Source: Flavobacteriales bacterium (GTDB lineage: Bacteria; Bacteroidota; Bacteroidia; Flavobacteriales_D; Sanyastnellaceae). From it: 11,917 nucleotides of DNA. The notes beneath the pieces are model-generated. The model made no database searches. It had not been told where the DNA came from and saw nothing but the letters and a program-made list of their open reading frames with translations. This document shows, one piece after another, positions 1 to 6,544 of this stretch. The position numbers and the translations under genes are program-made. The DNA lies in contig DQKQ01000233.1 in the NCBI GenBank assembly GCA_015660615.1, positions 1 through 11,917 on the forward strand, written 5' to 3'. Every line of letters begins with the position of its first letter. Positions within the stretch are counted from its first letter, which is position 1.

Positions 1-216
1 GCATCTGCCACAAACGTAAAAGAGCTTCTAAATGCTCTATCTTCTGCTAACGAAGGAGTTAAAAAGCATCTTTTTGATGATGCTGGTGAACTTAGAAGGT
101 TCATTCGCGTTTATGTAGGCGATGAGGACATCAACGAACTAGAAGGCGTCAACACTAAGATTGACGATCGAGACGAGGTTATTATCATCCCCGCTATAGC
201 TGGAGGGTCTAAATAA
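1..216 (+). CDS. MoaD/ThiS/CysO-like ubiquitin-fold sulfur carrier protein (5' end missing)
   Basis: The frame is open from base 1 to TAA at 214-216, giving the last 71 residues. The translation has the beta-grasp sulfur-carrier pattern: an FIRVYVGDEDI strand, then DRDEVIIIPAIAGG near the end, closest in style to mycobacterial CysO and other MoaD-like carriers. In this family the terminal GlyGly carboxylate is adenylated by an E1-like enzyme and converted to a thiocarboxylate that donates sulfur for cysteine, molybdopterin, thiamine or thiolated metabolites. Here the GlyGly is followed by Ser-Lys before the stop, so the mature end would have to be released by a peptidase, as known for QbsE-type carriers. 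The moeZ-like gene starts 7 nt downstream, so the two are almost certainly co-transcribed. About 15-25 N-terminal residues and the start lie outside the window. The exact pathway cannot be decided from this fragment. Confidence 0.85.
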   Translation, partial: ASATNVKELLNALSSANEGVKKHLFDDAGELRRFIRVYVGDEDINELEGVNTKIDDRDEVIIIPAIAGGSK

Positions 217-223
217 ATTAAAT

Positions 224-1393
224 ATGTCACATCACAATATTACATTTTCAAAAGAAGAGTTAGAGAGATATAGCCGTCACCTGATTATTCCAGAATTTAA
301 CATTGAAGGCCAAAAAAAGCTGAAAGCTTCCAGCGTTCTTGTCATAGGTTCAGGTGGGCTTGGAAGTCCGCTACTTTTATACTTAGCGGCAGCAGGTGTT
401 GGACGAATCGGAATTGTAGATTTTGACATCGTCGATGTTTCTAACTTGCAAAGGCAAGTTCTCTTTGGAATTCAAGATGTTGGTGTGTCAAAAGTAGTGG
501 CAGCAAGTAAGCGCCTAGAGTCTTTAAATCCACATATTTCAATCGAGGTCCACGATACTATGTTCACTGTAGATAATGCGCGTGAGCTCGTTAAGCAGTA
601 CGATGTAGTGGCAGACGGAACAGATAACTTCCCTACACGTTACTTAGTTAACGACGCCTGTGTACTTGAGGATAAGGTAAATGTTTACGCAAGTATATTC
701 AGGTTTGAAGGCCAAGCTTCCGTCTTTAATCTGCTCTTACCTGATGGCACGCGCGGCCCTAATTACAGAGACCTATTCCCTTCTCCCCCACCTCCAGGCT
801 TAGTCCCTAGTTGTGCTGAAGGGGGAGTTATAGGAGTGCTTCCTGGGATCTTAGGATCTCTGCAAGCTCTTGAAGTTCTCAAAGTGATTTCAGGCATAGG
901 AGACACCCTAAGTGGAAGACTCTTTCTATTCGACGCAACTGGATTCACAACACGAATCTTAAAAGTACGGAAGAATAAAAACAACCCACTTAATGGTGAA
1001 AATCCTACCCAAACTAAGCTTATCAATTACGAGCAGTTCTGTGGGATAGACATAAAGTCTGAGCAACCCCGTGAGGTTGCCGAGATTAGCGTAAGTATAT
1101 TAGATAAGTGGCGGAAAGAAGGGGTTGATCACCTCCTTATCGATGTTCGCGAACCATACGAATACGGTATCGCTGAAATCGGAGGTGAATTAATTCCACT
1201 TGCAACTGTACTTGAAAGCACCGACAGAATTCCTAAGGATATTCCAGTCGTAGTTCAATGTAGATCCGGCGCAAGAAGTGCAAGTGCTATACGCAAACTC
1301 GAAGACACTCATGGCTACACTAACCTTGTGAATTTAACTGGGGGAATCTTAGGGTGGCAGGAGGAGATTGATTCCTCTCTGGCAAGATATTAA
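224..1393 (+). CDS. moeZ: MoeZ-type sulfur-carrier adenylyltransferase/sulfurtransferase (ThiF/MoeB domain plus rhodanese)
   Basis: This 389-residue cytoplasmic protein activates the C-terminal glycine of a small sulfur carrier with ATP and then supplies sulfur from its own rhodanese domain. Residues 1-250 are the ThiF/MoeB E1 domain: nucleotide loop GSGGLG (42-47), VDFDIVDVSNLQRQ (65-78) with the conserved Asp and Arg residues, DGTDN (131-135), and the PSCAEGG segment with Cys197 as the likely E1 cysteine. Residues 285-389 are a rhodanese domain with active loop CRSGAR starting at Cys346. The zinc-binding Cys pairs of E. coli MoeB are absent: NYRD (180-183) and NPLN (around 254-257) stand in their places, as in mycobacterial MoeZ. 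The ATG at 224 follows the carrier gene by 7 nt; a GGAGGG at 202-207 is 16 nt upstream, which is long for a ribosome site. MoeB and MOCS3-like labels are the alternatives, but the domain architecture is clear. Confidence 0.9.
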   Translation: MSHHNITFSKEELERYSRHLIIPEFNIEGQKKLKASSVLVIGSGGLGSPLLLYLAAAGVGRIGIVDFDIVDVSNLQRQVLFGIQDVGVSKVVAASKRLESLNPHISIEVHDTMFTVDNARELVKQYDVVADGTDNFPTRYLVNDACVLEDKVNVYASIFRFEGQASVFNLLLPDGTRGPNYRDLFPSPPPPGLVPSCAEGGVIGVLPGILGSLQALEVLKVISGIGDTLSGRLFLFDATGFTTRILKVRKNKNNPLNGENPTQTKLINYEQFCGIDIKSEQPREVAEISVSILDKWRKEGVDHLLIDVREPYEYGIAEIGGELIPLATVLESTDRIPKDIPVVVQCRSGARSASAIRKLEDTHGYTNLVNLTGGILGWQEEIDSSLARY

Positions 1394-1403
1394 TAGTTGA
1401 AAT

Positions 1404-2666
1404 TTAAAGCCCCAAAAGAACTTCATTAGGCTCTTTGCCGCCGAAGAGCATAAGCTCAGGCTTTTCTAGGAGTTCCTTTACTAAGTATAGGAAGCTTACG
1501 CTTTCCTTTCCGTCGACTATTCTGTGGTCATAGCTGAGAGCTACATACATTATAGGACGGATTTCAACCTTGCCATCGACAGCGACCGGTCGCTCAACAA
1601 TATTGTGCATTCCGAGGATTGCGCTTTGGGGTGGGTTGATAATAGGGGTAGAAAGCATTGAACCGAAAACTCCACCGTTCGTGATGGTGAATGTTCCACC
1701 TTGCATCTCATCTACTGTAAGTTGTCCATCTCTGGCGCGGACAGCAAGTCTTTTGATCTCTCCTTCTATTTCTGCTAGAGACATCACTTCTGCATTGCGA
1801 ACCACTGGAACCATGAGTCCTTTGGGAGAGCTAACTGCAATACAAATATCTGCGTATTCATGAAAAATTGCGTCCTTTCCGTCTATCATAGCGTTAACAC
1901 CTGGGAATTTAGCCAGAGCTATAGTAACGGCCTTTGTAAAGAAACCCATGAAACCTAACCCCACTCCTTTTTCTTCCTTAAACTTATTCTTGTACTTCTT
2001 TCTAAGATCCATTATGGGCTTCATATCTACCTCGTTGAAAGTAGTAAGCATAGCTGTATCGTTCTTCACCCCTACAAGTCTTTCAGCTACTTTTCTACGC
2101 AGCATAGACATGCGTTCTATACGTGTTTCGCGAGAACCCGTCCATCCAGCTTTTGCTAAAGCTGAATTGGGGTCAAACCCAGCGGCGAGTGCTGATAATA
2201 CATCCTGTTTCAGAACTCGCCCATCTCTTCCTGACCCCGAAAGTGATCCAGTTGAAATTCCCTTATCTGCCATCATTTTACGTGCTGCTGGAGACGTATG
2301 ACCTTCAGCATAGCTTCCTGTAGAAGTTTGGGCTTTTGATCTAACTACAGGTTCTGGAGTTGGGGCAGGAGTCTCGATTGGAACTGGAGTTGCTGCAACT
2401 GAAGTAGTTGACCCAGCTGGTCTTTCTGCGTCAGTATCTATTAGGCAGCAAACGCCTCCAACAGGAACAACATCTCCTTCTTCTACTTTAAGAGAAATAA
2501 TTCCAGCCATTTCAGCCGGTAACTCTAGAGTAGCCTTATCTGAATCTACTTCAGCAATGGCTTGGTCCTTTTCGACGTAATCTCCATCACTTACAAGCCA
2601 AGCAGAAATTTCTACTTCAGATATGCTCTCTCCTGGACTAGGGACTTTCATTTCAAGTATTGGCAT
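1404..2666 (-). CDS. sucB: Dihydrolipoyllysine-residue succinyltransferase, E2 of 2-oxoglutarate dehydrogenase
   Basis: This 420-residue core subunit carries succinyl groups on a swinging lipoyl arm and transfers them to CoA in the TCA cycle. A lipoyl domain spans residues 1-80, with Lys44 in the DSDKATLELPA motif. A flexible Ala/Pro/Thr-rich linker (about 83-120) follows, then a peripheral subunit-binding domain (about 123-160, SPAARKM...GRDGRVLKQDV). The catalytic acyltransferase domain (about 187-418) has the active-site motif DHRIVDG with His381 and Asp385. One lipoyl domain and the VPSPGESISEVEI start fit the succinyl- rather than acetyltransferase type. The length is close to E. coli SucB (405). 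The ATG at 2666 lies 12 nt after the sucA stop and has no Shine-Dalgarno, so the two genes form one operon. The 3' end converges on moeZ with only 10 bp between the stops. Confidence 0.96.
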   Translation of the reverse strand: MPILEMKVPSPGESISEVEISAWLVSDGDYVEKDQAIAEVDSDKATLELPAEMAGIISLKVEEGDVVPVGGVCCLIDTDAERPAGSTTSVAATPVPIETPAPTPEPVVRSKAQTSTGSYAEGHTSPAARKMMADKGISTGSLSGSGRDGRVLKQDVLSALAAGFDPNSALAKAGWTGSRETRIERMSMLRRKVAERLVGVKNDTAMLTTFNEVDMKPIMDLRKKYKNKFKEEKGVGLGFMGFFTKAVTIALAKFPGVNAMIDGKDAIFHEYADICIAVSSPKGLMVPVVRNAEVMSLAEIEGEIKRLAVRARDGQLTVDEMQGGTFTITNGGVFGSMLSTPIINPPQSAILGMHNIVERPVAVDGKVEIRPIMYVALSYDHRIVDGKESVSFLYLVKELLEKPELMLFGGKEPNEVLLGL

Positions 2667-2678
2667 GATTCAATATTT

Positions 2679-5411
2679 TTAGTGAGCGTATTCAAGAACG
2701 GCATCTATTATGGCGTTGTGTCTACGTGAGTAGATAAGATGAGATCCCGAAGCAGTCGTTCCGCTAGCAGGTCGGGTAATGGCCTTTTCTAATTCTCCTT
2801 TATAATGAATAGATATAAACGGCCAAGCGCCCATATTTCTTGGTTCTTCTTGAAGCCAAACAACTTTTGCTTTCTTTCCATATCTCTTTACAATCTTATC
2901 GATAGCACTTTTTGGAAATGGGTGGAGTTGCTCTATGCGCACTAAAGCGATGTTCTCCGTGATTTTAGAGTCCAGCATATCAAATTTCTCAAGTACATCG
3001 TAATAGATTTTACCAGAGCACAGCATTATCGCATCAACTTTCTTAGCTGCAGGAGCTTTTCCCATGCGAGGATCGTCAATTACCTCGTTGAACTTACCCT
3101 TAGCGAGATCGCTCACTGTAGAAATAGCTTTCGGGTAGCGGAGTAATTTCTTAGGGGTAAATGCCACTAGCGGTTTGCGGAAAGGACGTATAACCTGTCG
3201 ACGTAAGAGGTGATACATTTGGGCAGGAGTAGTACAGTTAGCAACAATAATATTTTCTCCAGATCCAAGTGTGAGGAATCTTTCAAGACGGCCTGAGCTA
3301 TGTTCTGATCCCATACCCTCGTACCCATGCGGTAAAAGTAGAGTAAGACCATTCATAGTTCGCCACTTATCCTCAGTAGCACTCAAGAACTGATCCCAAA
3401 TGATCTGCGCTCCATTGTTAAAATCTCCAAATTGAGCTTCCCAAATTGTAAGCCCATTAGGGCGAGCAAACGCGTAGCCGAAATCAAACCCAGCAACTGC
3501 ATACTCTGAAAGTAACGAGTTGTAGATACTTAGTTCAGCCTGACCTTTCTTTAGATTGTTTAGAGGAATAATTTTCTCCTCATTGTCATCGGTCTTAAGA
3601 ACGGCGTGCCGATGTGAGAAAGTTCCTCTCTCTACATCTTGGCCGCTAATTCTCACTGGATGGCCTTCTACTAGTAGGGTTCCGTATGCTAAAATTTCTG
3701 CCATACCCCAATCTAGTTTATCTGAATCGAGCATTTTGCGTCTGTCCTTGAGGAGCTTTGCCACTTTCCTGAAGAACGTCTTGCCTTCTGGAAGTGTACT
3801 TATTGAAACCCCAATCTCCCTTATCTTCTTAGCAGGATACCTCGTATCAGGAGAAGTTGTTAGTTCTTCGTGAGTAGCAGTGCGATAACCCTTCCAAATG
3901 TCAGATAAGAAATTCTCAACTGAGTTTGTGTCCTTTTGTTTAGCTATTCTGAGACCGTCTTCCATTCGGTCTATTTGAGCCTTCCTTAAAGTTGCTCCTT
4001 CTTCCTCGGTCAAATTGCCATCTGATATTAGCTGCGCAAGATAAATTTCGTATGGAGAACTATGTGCGGCTATGGCTTTATAGAGCTTCGGTTGAGTAAA
4101 TTTAGGCTCATCTCCCTCGTTGTGTCCATACTTTCTATAGCCTAATAAATCAACGAAAACATCCCTGTGGAAGGTTTGTCTGTACTTAAGAGCTATTCTC
4201 ATCACTTGCACGACCGCTTCTGGGTAATCCGCATTTACGTGGAAAATTAAACTTTGAGTAACTTTCCCTATATCCGTGCAATACGTAGATGTTCGTGCGT
4301 CTAGGTAGTTGGTGGTAAAACCGATTTGGTTGTTTACAATAATGTGAATAGTCCCGCCTGTTTTATAACCTTCGAGTCCAGCCATTTGAACTACTTCGTA
4401 AACAACTCCCTGACCTGCAATAGCAGCGTCTCCATGAACTAAAATGGGAAGTACTGCGTTCTCATCACCACCTCTTTCGTCGATTCTCGCACGAGAAATA
4501 CCCAGTACCACAGGATCTACCGCTTCGAGGTGTGATGGATTAGGAGCAAGAGTTATAGCTACTTCATTATCTGAATCAGTTATTCGAGTGCATGAATGAC
4601 CTAAGTGATACTTCACATCGCCTTCTAGGTTGTCGCCGCCCTCAAAATCTTTGCCCTGAAATTCACTAAAAATATCTCGATACGATTTCCCTAATATGTG
4701 AGCAAGAGTACTTAACCGCCCTCTATGAGCCATCCCTATTACAACCTCTTTAACTCCGCTCTTGGTTCCTTGCTCGATGAGAGTGTCTAGGGCTGGGATA
4801 AGGGATTCCCCGCCTTCGAGAGAGAAACGCTTTTGGCCAATAAACTTCTTCTGAAGAAATTCCTCAAAAAGAGTTGCTTGGCTGATCTTTTTTAGGATCT
4901 GTAAGCGTTCGACAGCATCAAATTTCTTGCGTTTATCGAGTTCAATATTTTTACGTATCCACTGCACCCGCTTCGGCTCGCGGATATACATATACTCCGT
5001 GCTGATACTATTACAGTATGTTTCTTCTAGATGCGCAACGATTTCTTTTAGCGAAATTGGTCCCAAACCTATTTCATTTCCCGCCTGGAAAACTATATCT
5101 AGATCGGAATTGTCTAATCCGTAATTTTCCAGTGATAGGTCAGGAGAATAACTGCGGCGAGTGCGAACAGGATTAGTTAAAGTAAACAGGTGTCCACGGG
5201 CTCTATATCCGTGGATTAGATCGAGAACCTTGAATTCCTTGAGAGTTTGAGGAGAAGCTGCATCATCACTGAAATGAGAATTAGCTAAATCGAAACCAGC
5301 AAAAAAAAGTCGCCAAGAGCGGTCAACAGAATCTGGGTTGTTGAGATATTGAGCGTATAATACGTCCAATTGCTTAGGGTCAACGTTGTTTAAAAACGAT
5401 AATGGATCCAC
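2679..5411 (-). CDS. sucA: 2-oxoglutarate dehydrogenase E1 component (thiamine diphosphate dependent)
   Basis: This 910-residue enzyme decarboxylates 2-oxoglutarate on thiamine diphosphate and passes the succinyl group to the lipoyl arm of SucB. The N-terminal segment (1-40, LYAQYLNNPDSVDRSWRLFF) is the conserved E1o N-terminus thought to contact the complex core. Other marks are AHRGR (228-232), SHLEAVDP (293-300), the ThDP/Mg site HGDAAIAGQG (326-335) with NNQIGFTT (360-367), and RKYGHNEGDEP (426-436). The pyrimidine-binding domain lies at about 580-760 and the C-terminal domain with QEEPRNMGAW at about 765-905. Full length fits the family (E. coli 933). The start is GTG at 5411: an in-frame TAA lies seven codons upstream with no ATG between, and there is no Shine-Dalgarno. 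It is the first gene of the sucAB operon, with lpd elsewhere. Confidence 0.96.
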   Translation of the reverse strand: MDPLSFLNNVDPKQLDVLYAQYLNNPDSVDRSWRLFFAGFDLANSHFSDDAASPQTLKEFKVLDLIHGYRARGHLFTLTNPVRTRRSYSPDLSLENYGLDNSDLDIVFQAGNEIGLGPISLKEIVAHLEETYCNSISTEYMYIREPKRVQWIRKNIELDKRKKFDAVERLQILKKISQATLFEEFLQKKFIGQKRFSLEGGESLIPALDTLIEQGTKSGVKEVVIGMAHRGRLSTLAHILGKSYRDIFSEFQGKDFEGGDNLEGDVKYHLGHSCTRITDSDNEVAITLAPNPSHLEAVDPVVLGISRARIDERGGDENAVLPILVHGDAAIAGQGVVYEVVQMAGLEGYKTGGTIHIIVNNQIGFTTNYLDARTSTYCTDIGKVTQSLIFHVNADYPEAVVQVMRIALKYRQTFHRDVFVDLLGYRKYGHNEGDEPKFTQPKLYKAIAAHSSPYEIYLAQLISDGNLTEEEGATLRKAQIDRMEDGLRIAKQKDTNSVENFLSDIWKGYRTATHEELTTSPDTRYPAKKIREIGVSISTLPEGKTFFRKVAKLLKDRRKMLDSDKLDWGMAEILAYGTLLVEGHPVRISGQDVERGTFSHRHAVLKTDDNEEKIIPLNNLKKGQAELSIYNSLLSEYAVAGFDFGYAFARPNGLTIWEAQFGDFNNGAQIIWDQFLSATEDKWRTMNGLTLLLPHGYEGMGSEHSSGRLERFLTLGSGENIIVANCTTPAQMYHLLRRQVIRPFRKPLVAFTPKKLLRYPKAISTVSDLAKGKFNEVIDDPRMGKAPAAKKVDAIMLCSGKIYYDVLEKFDMLDSKITENIALVRIEQLHPFPKSAIDKIVKRYGKKAKVVWLQEEPRNMGAWPFISIHYKGELEKAITRPASGTTASGSHLIYSRRHNAIIDAVLEYAH

Positions 5412-5412
5412 G

Positions 5413-5424
5413 CTAATGAATTAG
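5413..5424. repeat. 12-bp inverted repeat at the sucA start
   Basis: CTAAT-GA-ATTAG is a perfect 5-bp inverted repeat with a 2-bp centre, ending one base before the GTG start of sucA. In DNA it could be a small operator; in the mRNA a 2-nt loop is too tight for a stable hairpin. It is AT-rich and short, so chance is a fair explanation. Confidence 0.3.
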
Positions 5425-5483
5425 TTATAAATGCCAGTGCGAAGTTACAACTGCTTAAACAATTGATGGTAGGCTAATCTCAC

Positions 5484-5516
5484 TAAATATAATAGGTAAA
5501 TATATATATCTCCAAA
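5484..5516 (-). promoter_or_regulatory. Candidate sucAB promoter of Bacteroidota type
   Basis: Read on the minus strand, TTTG (5513-5516) is followed after 21 nt by TATATTTA (5484-5491). This resembles the Bacteroidota sigma-factor consensus of a TTTG/TTG box and TAnnTTTG, with one mismatch in the last base of the -7 box. A transcript from here would have a leader of roughly 65-70 nt before the sucA GTG. The AT-rich background makes false matches likely. Confidence 0.3.
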
Positions 5517-5578
5517 TAACAAATTCATTCTATTATGTTGAATGTAAGGTGTTTGATCTGTGAGGTTGATTCAGGGAT

Positions 5579-6097
5579 TCATGAAGTGCGTTCTGTAACG
5601 GAACTAAGTAGATTCTCGAACGTTTTAAGGTGGTCAGAACTAAGGTCGAGCTGAGATAGTGCGGTACGTGCATTTTCTGTATATACCATCATTTTTTTAC
5701 GAGCCGCAATGTCAGCCCCTGATTCTATCATGGCCGACTTTAATAGTGATACTTTCTCTGTACTTTCTAAACAACTTGATAGATTTTCAGGCATCATCCC
5801 CTGCGCTTTTGTATAAAGCCAAATAAAAGTTTTCTTTTCCGAAAGTATATCTCCCCCAACCTTTTTTCCTGTGATTTCTGAATCGCCAAAAGTATCTAGA
5901 AGGTCGTCTTGGATTTGGAATGCAAGGCCTGTTTGTTCTCCAAAGTTATACCAAAGCTCAACCCTGTCCTTAGAAGCACCAGCAGAAATAGCCCCCATCG
6001 CGCATGAACAAGCCAATAAAACTGAAGTTTTTAGACGAATCATCTCAAGATAATGTTCTATCGTTACATCGTTAATGTTCTCGTACTCCATATCCAA
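5579..6097 (-). CDS. C-terminal fragment of the polyprenyl synthase (up to 172 aa)
   Basis: The open frame after the internal stop carries the second Asp-rich motif (QIQDDLLDTFGD), the GKKVGGDI...KKTF segment and the alpha-helical C-terminus, ending in TGA at 5579. The first usable start is TTG at 6097 (or ATG two codons later), with no convincing ribosome site. The 26 codons between the TAA and this TTG also encode conserved family sequence (NRTSREVCEGQQ), so the TTG is not a true gene start. Independent translation looks unlikely. Confidence 0.55.
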   Translation of the reverse strand: MDMEYENINDVTIEHYLEMIRLKTSVLLACSCAMGAISAGASKDRVELWYNFGEQTGLAFQIQDDLLDTFGDSEITGKKVGGDILSEKKTFIWLYTKAQGMMPENLSSCLESTEKVSLLKSAMIESGADIAARKKMMVYTENARTALSQLDLSSDHLKTFENLLSSVTERTS

Positions 6098-6175
6098 TTG
6101 CTGGCCTTCGCAGACTTCACGAGAAGTTCTATTGTAGATCTTTAATATTTCGAGAAGAGCACTTTCGTTAACGTC

Positions 6176-6178
6176 TTA
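6176..6178 (-). other. Premature in-frame TAA in the polyprenyl synthase gene
   Basis: Minus-strand codons read AGC ATA TCA CTT TAA GAC GTT. Codon phase is the same before and after (6175 to 6097 is exactly 26 codons), so it is a stop and not a frameshift. TAA ends most other genes here and TGA ends two, so the code shows no sign of reassignment. Confidence 0.9.
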
Positions 6179-6529
6179 AAGTGATATGCTCGCCAGAGCA
6201 AACATCGCGTCACCACTCAAAATAGCCGCGTCTTCACCATAAACTTTGTGCACCGTCAATTGCCCTCGCCTAAGCGGAGCTTTATCCATAATATCGTCGT
6301 GCATAAGAGTGAAGTTGTGAAACAACTCCACTGCGATCGCTGCTGGCATAGCTTTTTCAATCGAAGAGCCCTCGGCTTCACAAACAGAAAGAGCTAAAAG
6401 TGGTCTAATTCGTTTCCCGTGAATATTTAACAGATAGTGAATTGGTGCGTAAAGTCCGTCAGATGGAAATTCGGATAGAAACTTGTTAAGTCCCGCACTA
6501 AATTTTTCATAAAGGGTTAATGTTGACAT
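6176..6529 (-). CDS. N-terminal fragment of the polyprenyl synthase (117 aa)
   Basis: This is the part translated before the TAA at 6176-6178. It contains the substrate-binding GKR, the first Asp-rich motif DDIMD (78-82) and the following Arg pair (LRRGQ), and ends at GDAMFALASISL. It lacks the second Asp-rich motif, so it cannot be a complete catalyst alone. The ATG at 6529 sits 6 nt after GGAGG, the best ribosome site in the window, so this fragment is probably well translated. Confidence 0.7.
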   Translation of the reverse strand: MSTLTLYEKFSAGLNKFLSEFPSDGLYAPIHYLLNIHGKRIRPLLALSVCEAEGSSIEKAMPAAIAVELFHNFTLMHDDIMDKAPLRRGQLTVHKVYGEDAAILSGDAMFALASISL

Positions 6530-6535
6530 CCTATT

Positions 6536-6542
6536 CCTCCTT
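6536..6542 (-). promoter_or_regulatory. Strong Shine-Dalgarno AAGGAGG for the polyprenyl synthase
   Basis: On the minus strand AAGGAGG ends 6 nt before the ATG at 6529 and starts just after the rmlA stop (6545-6547). It fixes the start of this gene and is unusual here: rmlA, sucA, sucB, lpd and the transporter have no comparable site. Confidence 0.7.
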
Positions 6543-6544
6543 CT

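Larger units (their letters stand above)
5412..5578. other. Non-coding gap upstream of sucA
   Basis: These 167 bp lie between the TGA of the polyprenyl synthase gene and the GTG of sucA, both on the minus strand. The region is distinctly AT-rich, with a run of alternating T and A at about 5501-5509, and has no convincing ORF or RNA gene. A weak 5-bp stem (CATTC/GAATG, around 5526-5543) is not followed by a clean T-tract, so I see no intrinsic terminator. The gap most likely holds the sucAB promoter. Confidence 0.6.
5579..6529 (-). pseudogene. Polyprenyl (probably geranylgeranyl/farnesyl) diphosphate synthase interrupted by one in-frame TAA
   Basis: Read through, this is a 316-codon trans-prenyltransferase that would condense isopentenyl diphosphate with an allylic diphosphate. 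Conserved parts run in order across the stop: GKRIRP (38-43), first Asp-rich motif DDIMD (78-82), LRRGQ (86-90), then TAA at codon 118. After it, in the same frame, come 26 codons ending in REVCEGQQ, then LKTSVLL and the second Asp-rich motif DDLLD. No frame change occurs and no residues seem missing, so a single base change (for example from CAA, AAA or GAA) is the simplest cause. Phe73, five residues before DDIMD, together with the uninserted DDxxD, suggests a short-chain C15-C20 product; this is inference from family rules. ATG 6529 has a strong ribosome site and follows rmlA by 15 nt. Recent nonsense mutation, sequencing error or readthrough cannot be told apart here. Confidence 0.85.

Noticed and set aside
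1430..1449. GCTCTT/AAGAGC inverted repeat as a terminator for moeZ or sucB
   Set aside because: It lies inside the sucB coding sequence (LFGGKEP) and no T-tract follows it on either strand.
3556..3873. 105-codon plus-strand open frame opposite sucA, and similar frames opposite sucB, the transporter and lpd
   Set aside because: They lie wholly antisense to strongly conserved genes, show low-complexity composition and have no recognisable domain.
5526..5543. CATTC/GAATG stem after the polyprenyl synthase as an intrinsic terminator
   Set aside because: The stem is only 5 bp and AT-rich, the loop is long, and there is no clean T-run directly after it.
6176..6178. Stop-codon recoding (altered genetic code, selenocysteine or pyrrolysine)
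   Set aside because: The codon is TAA, not TGA or TAG, and TAA serves as the ordinary stop of most genes in the window.
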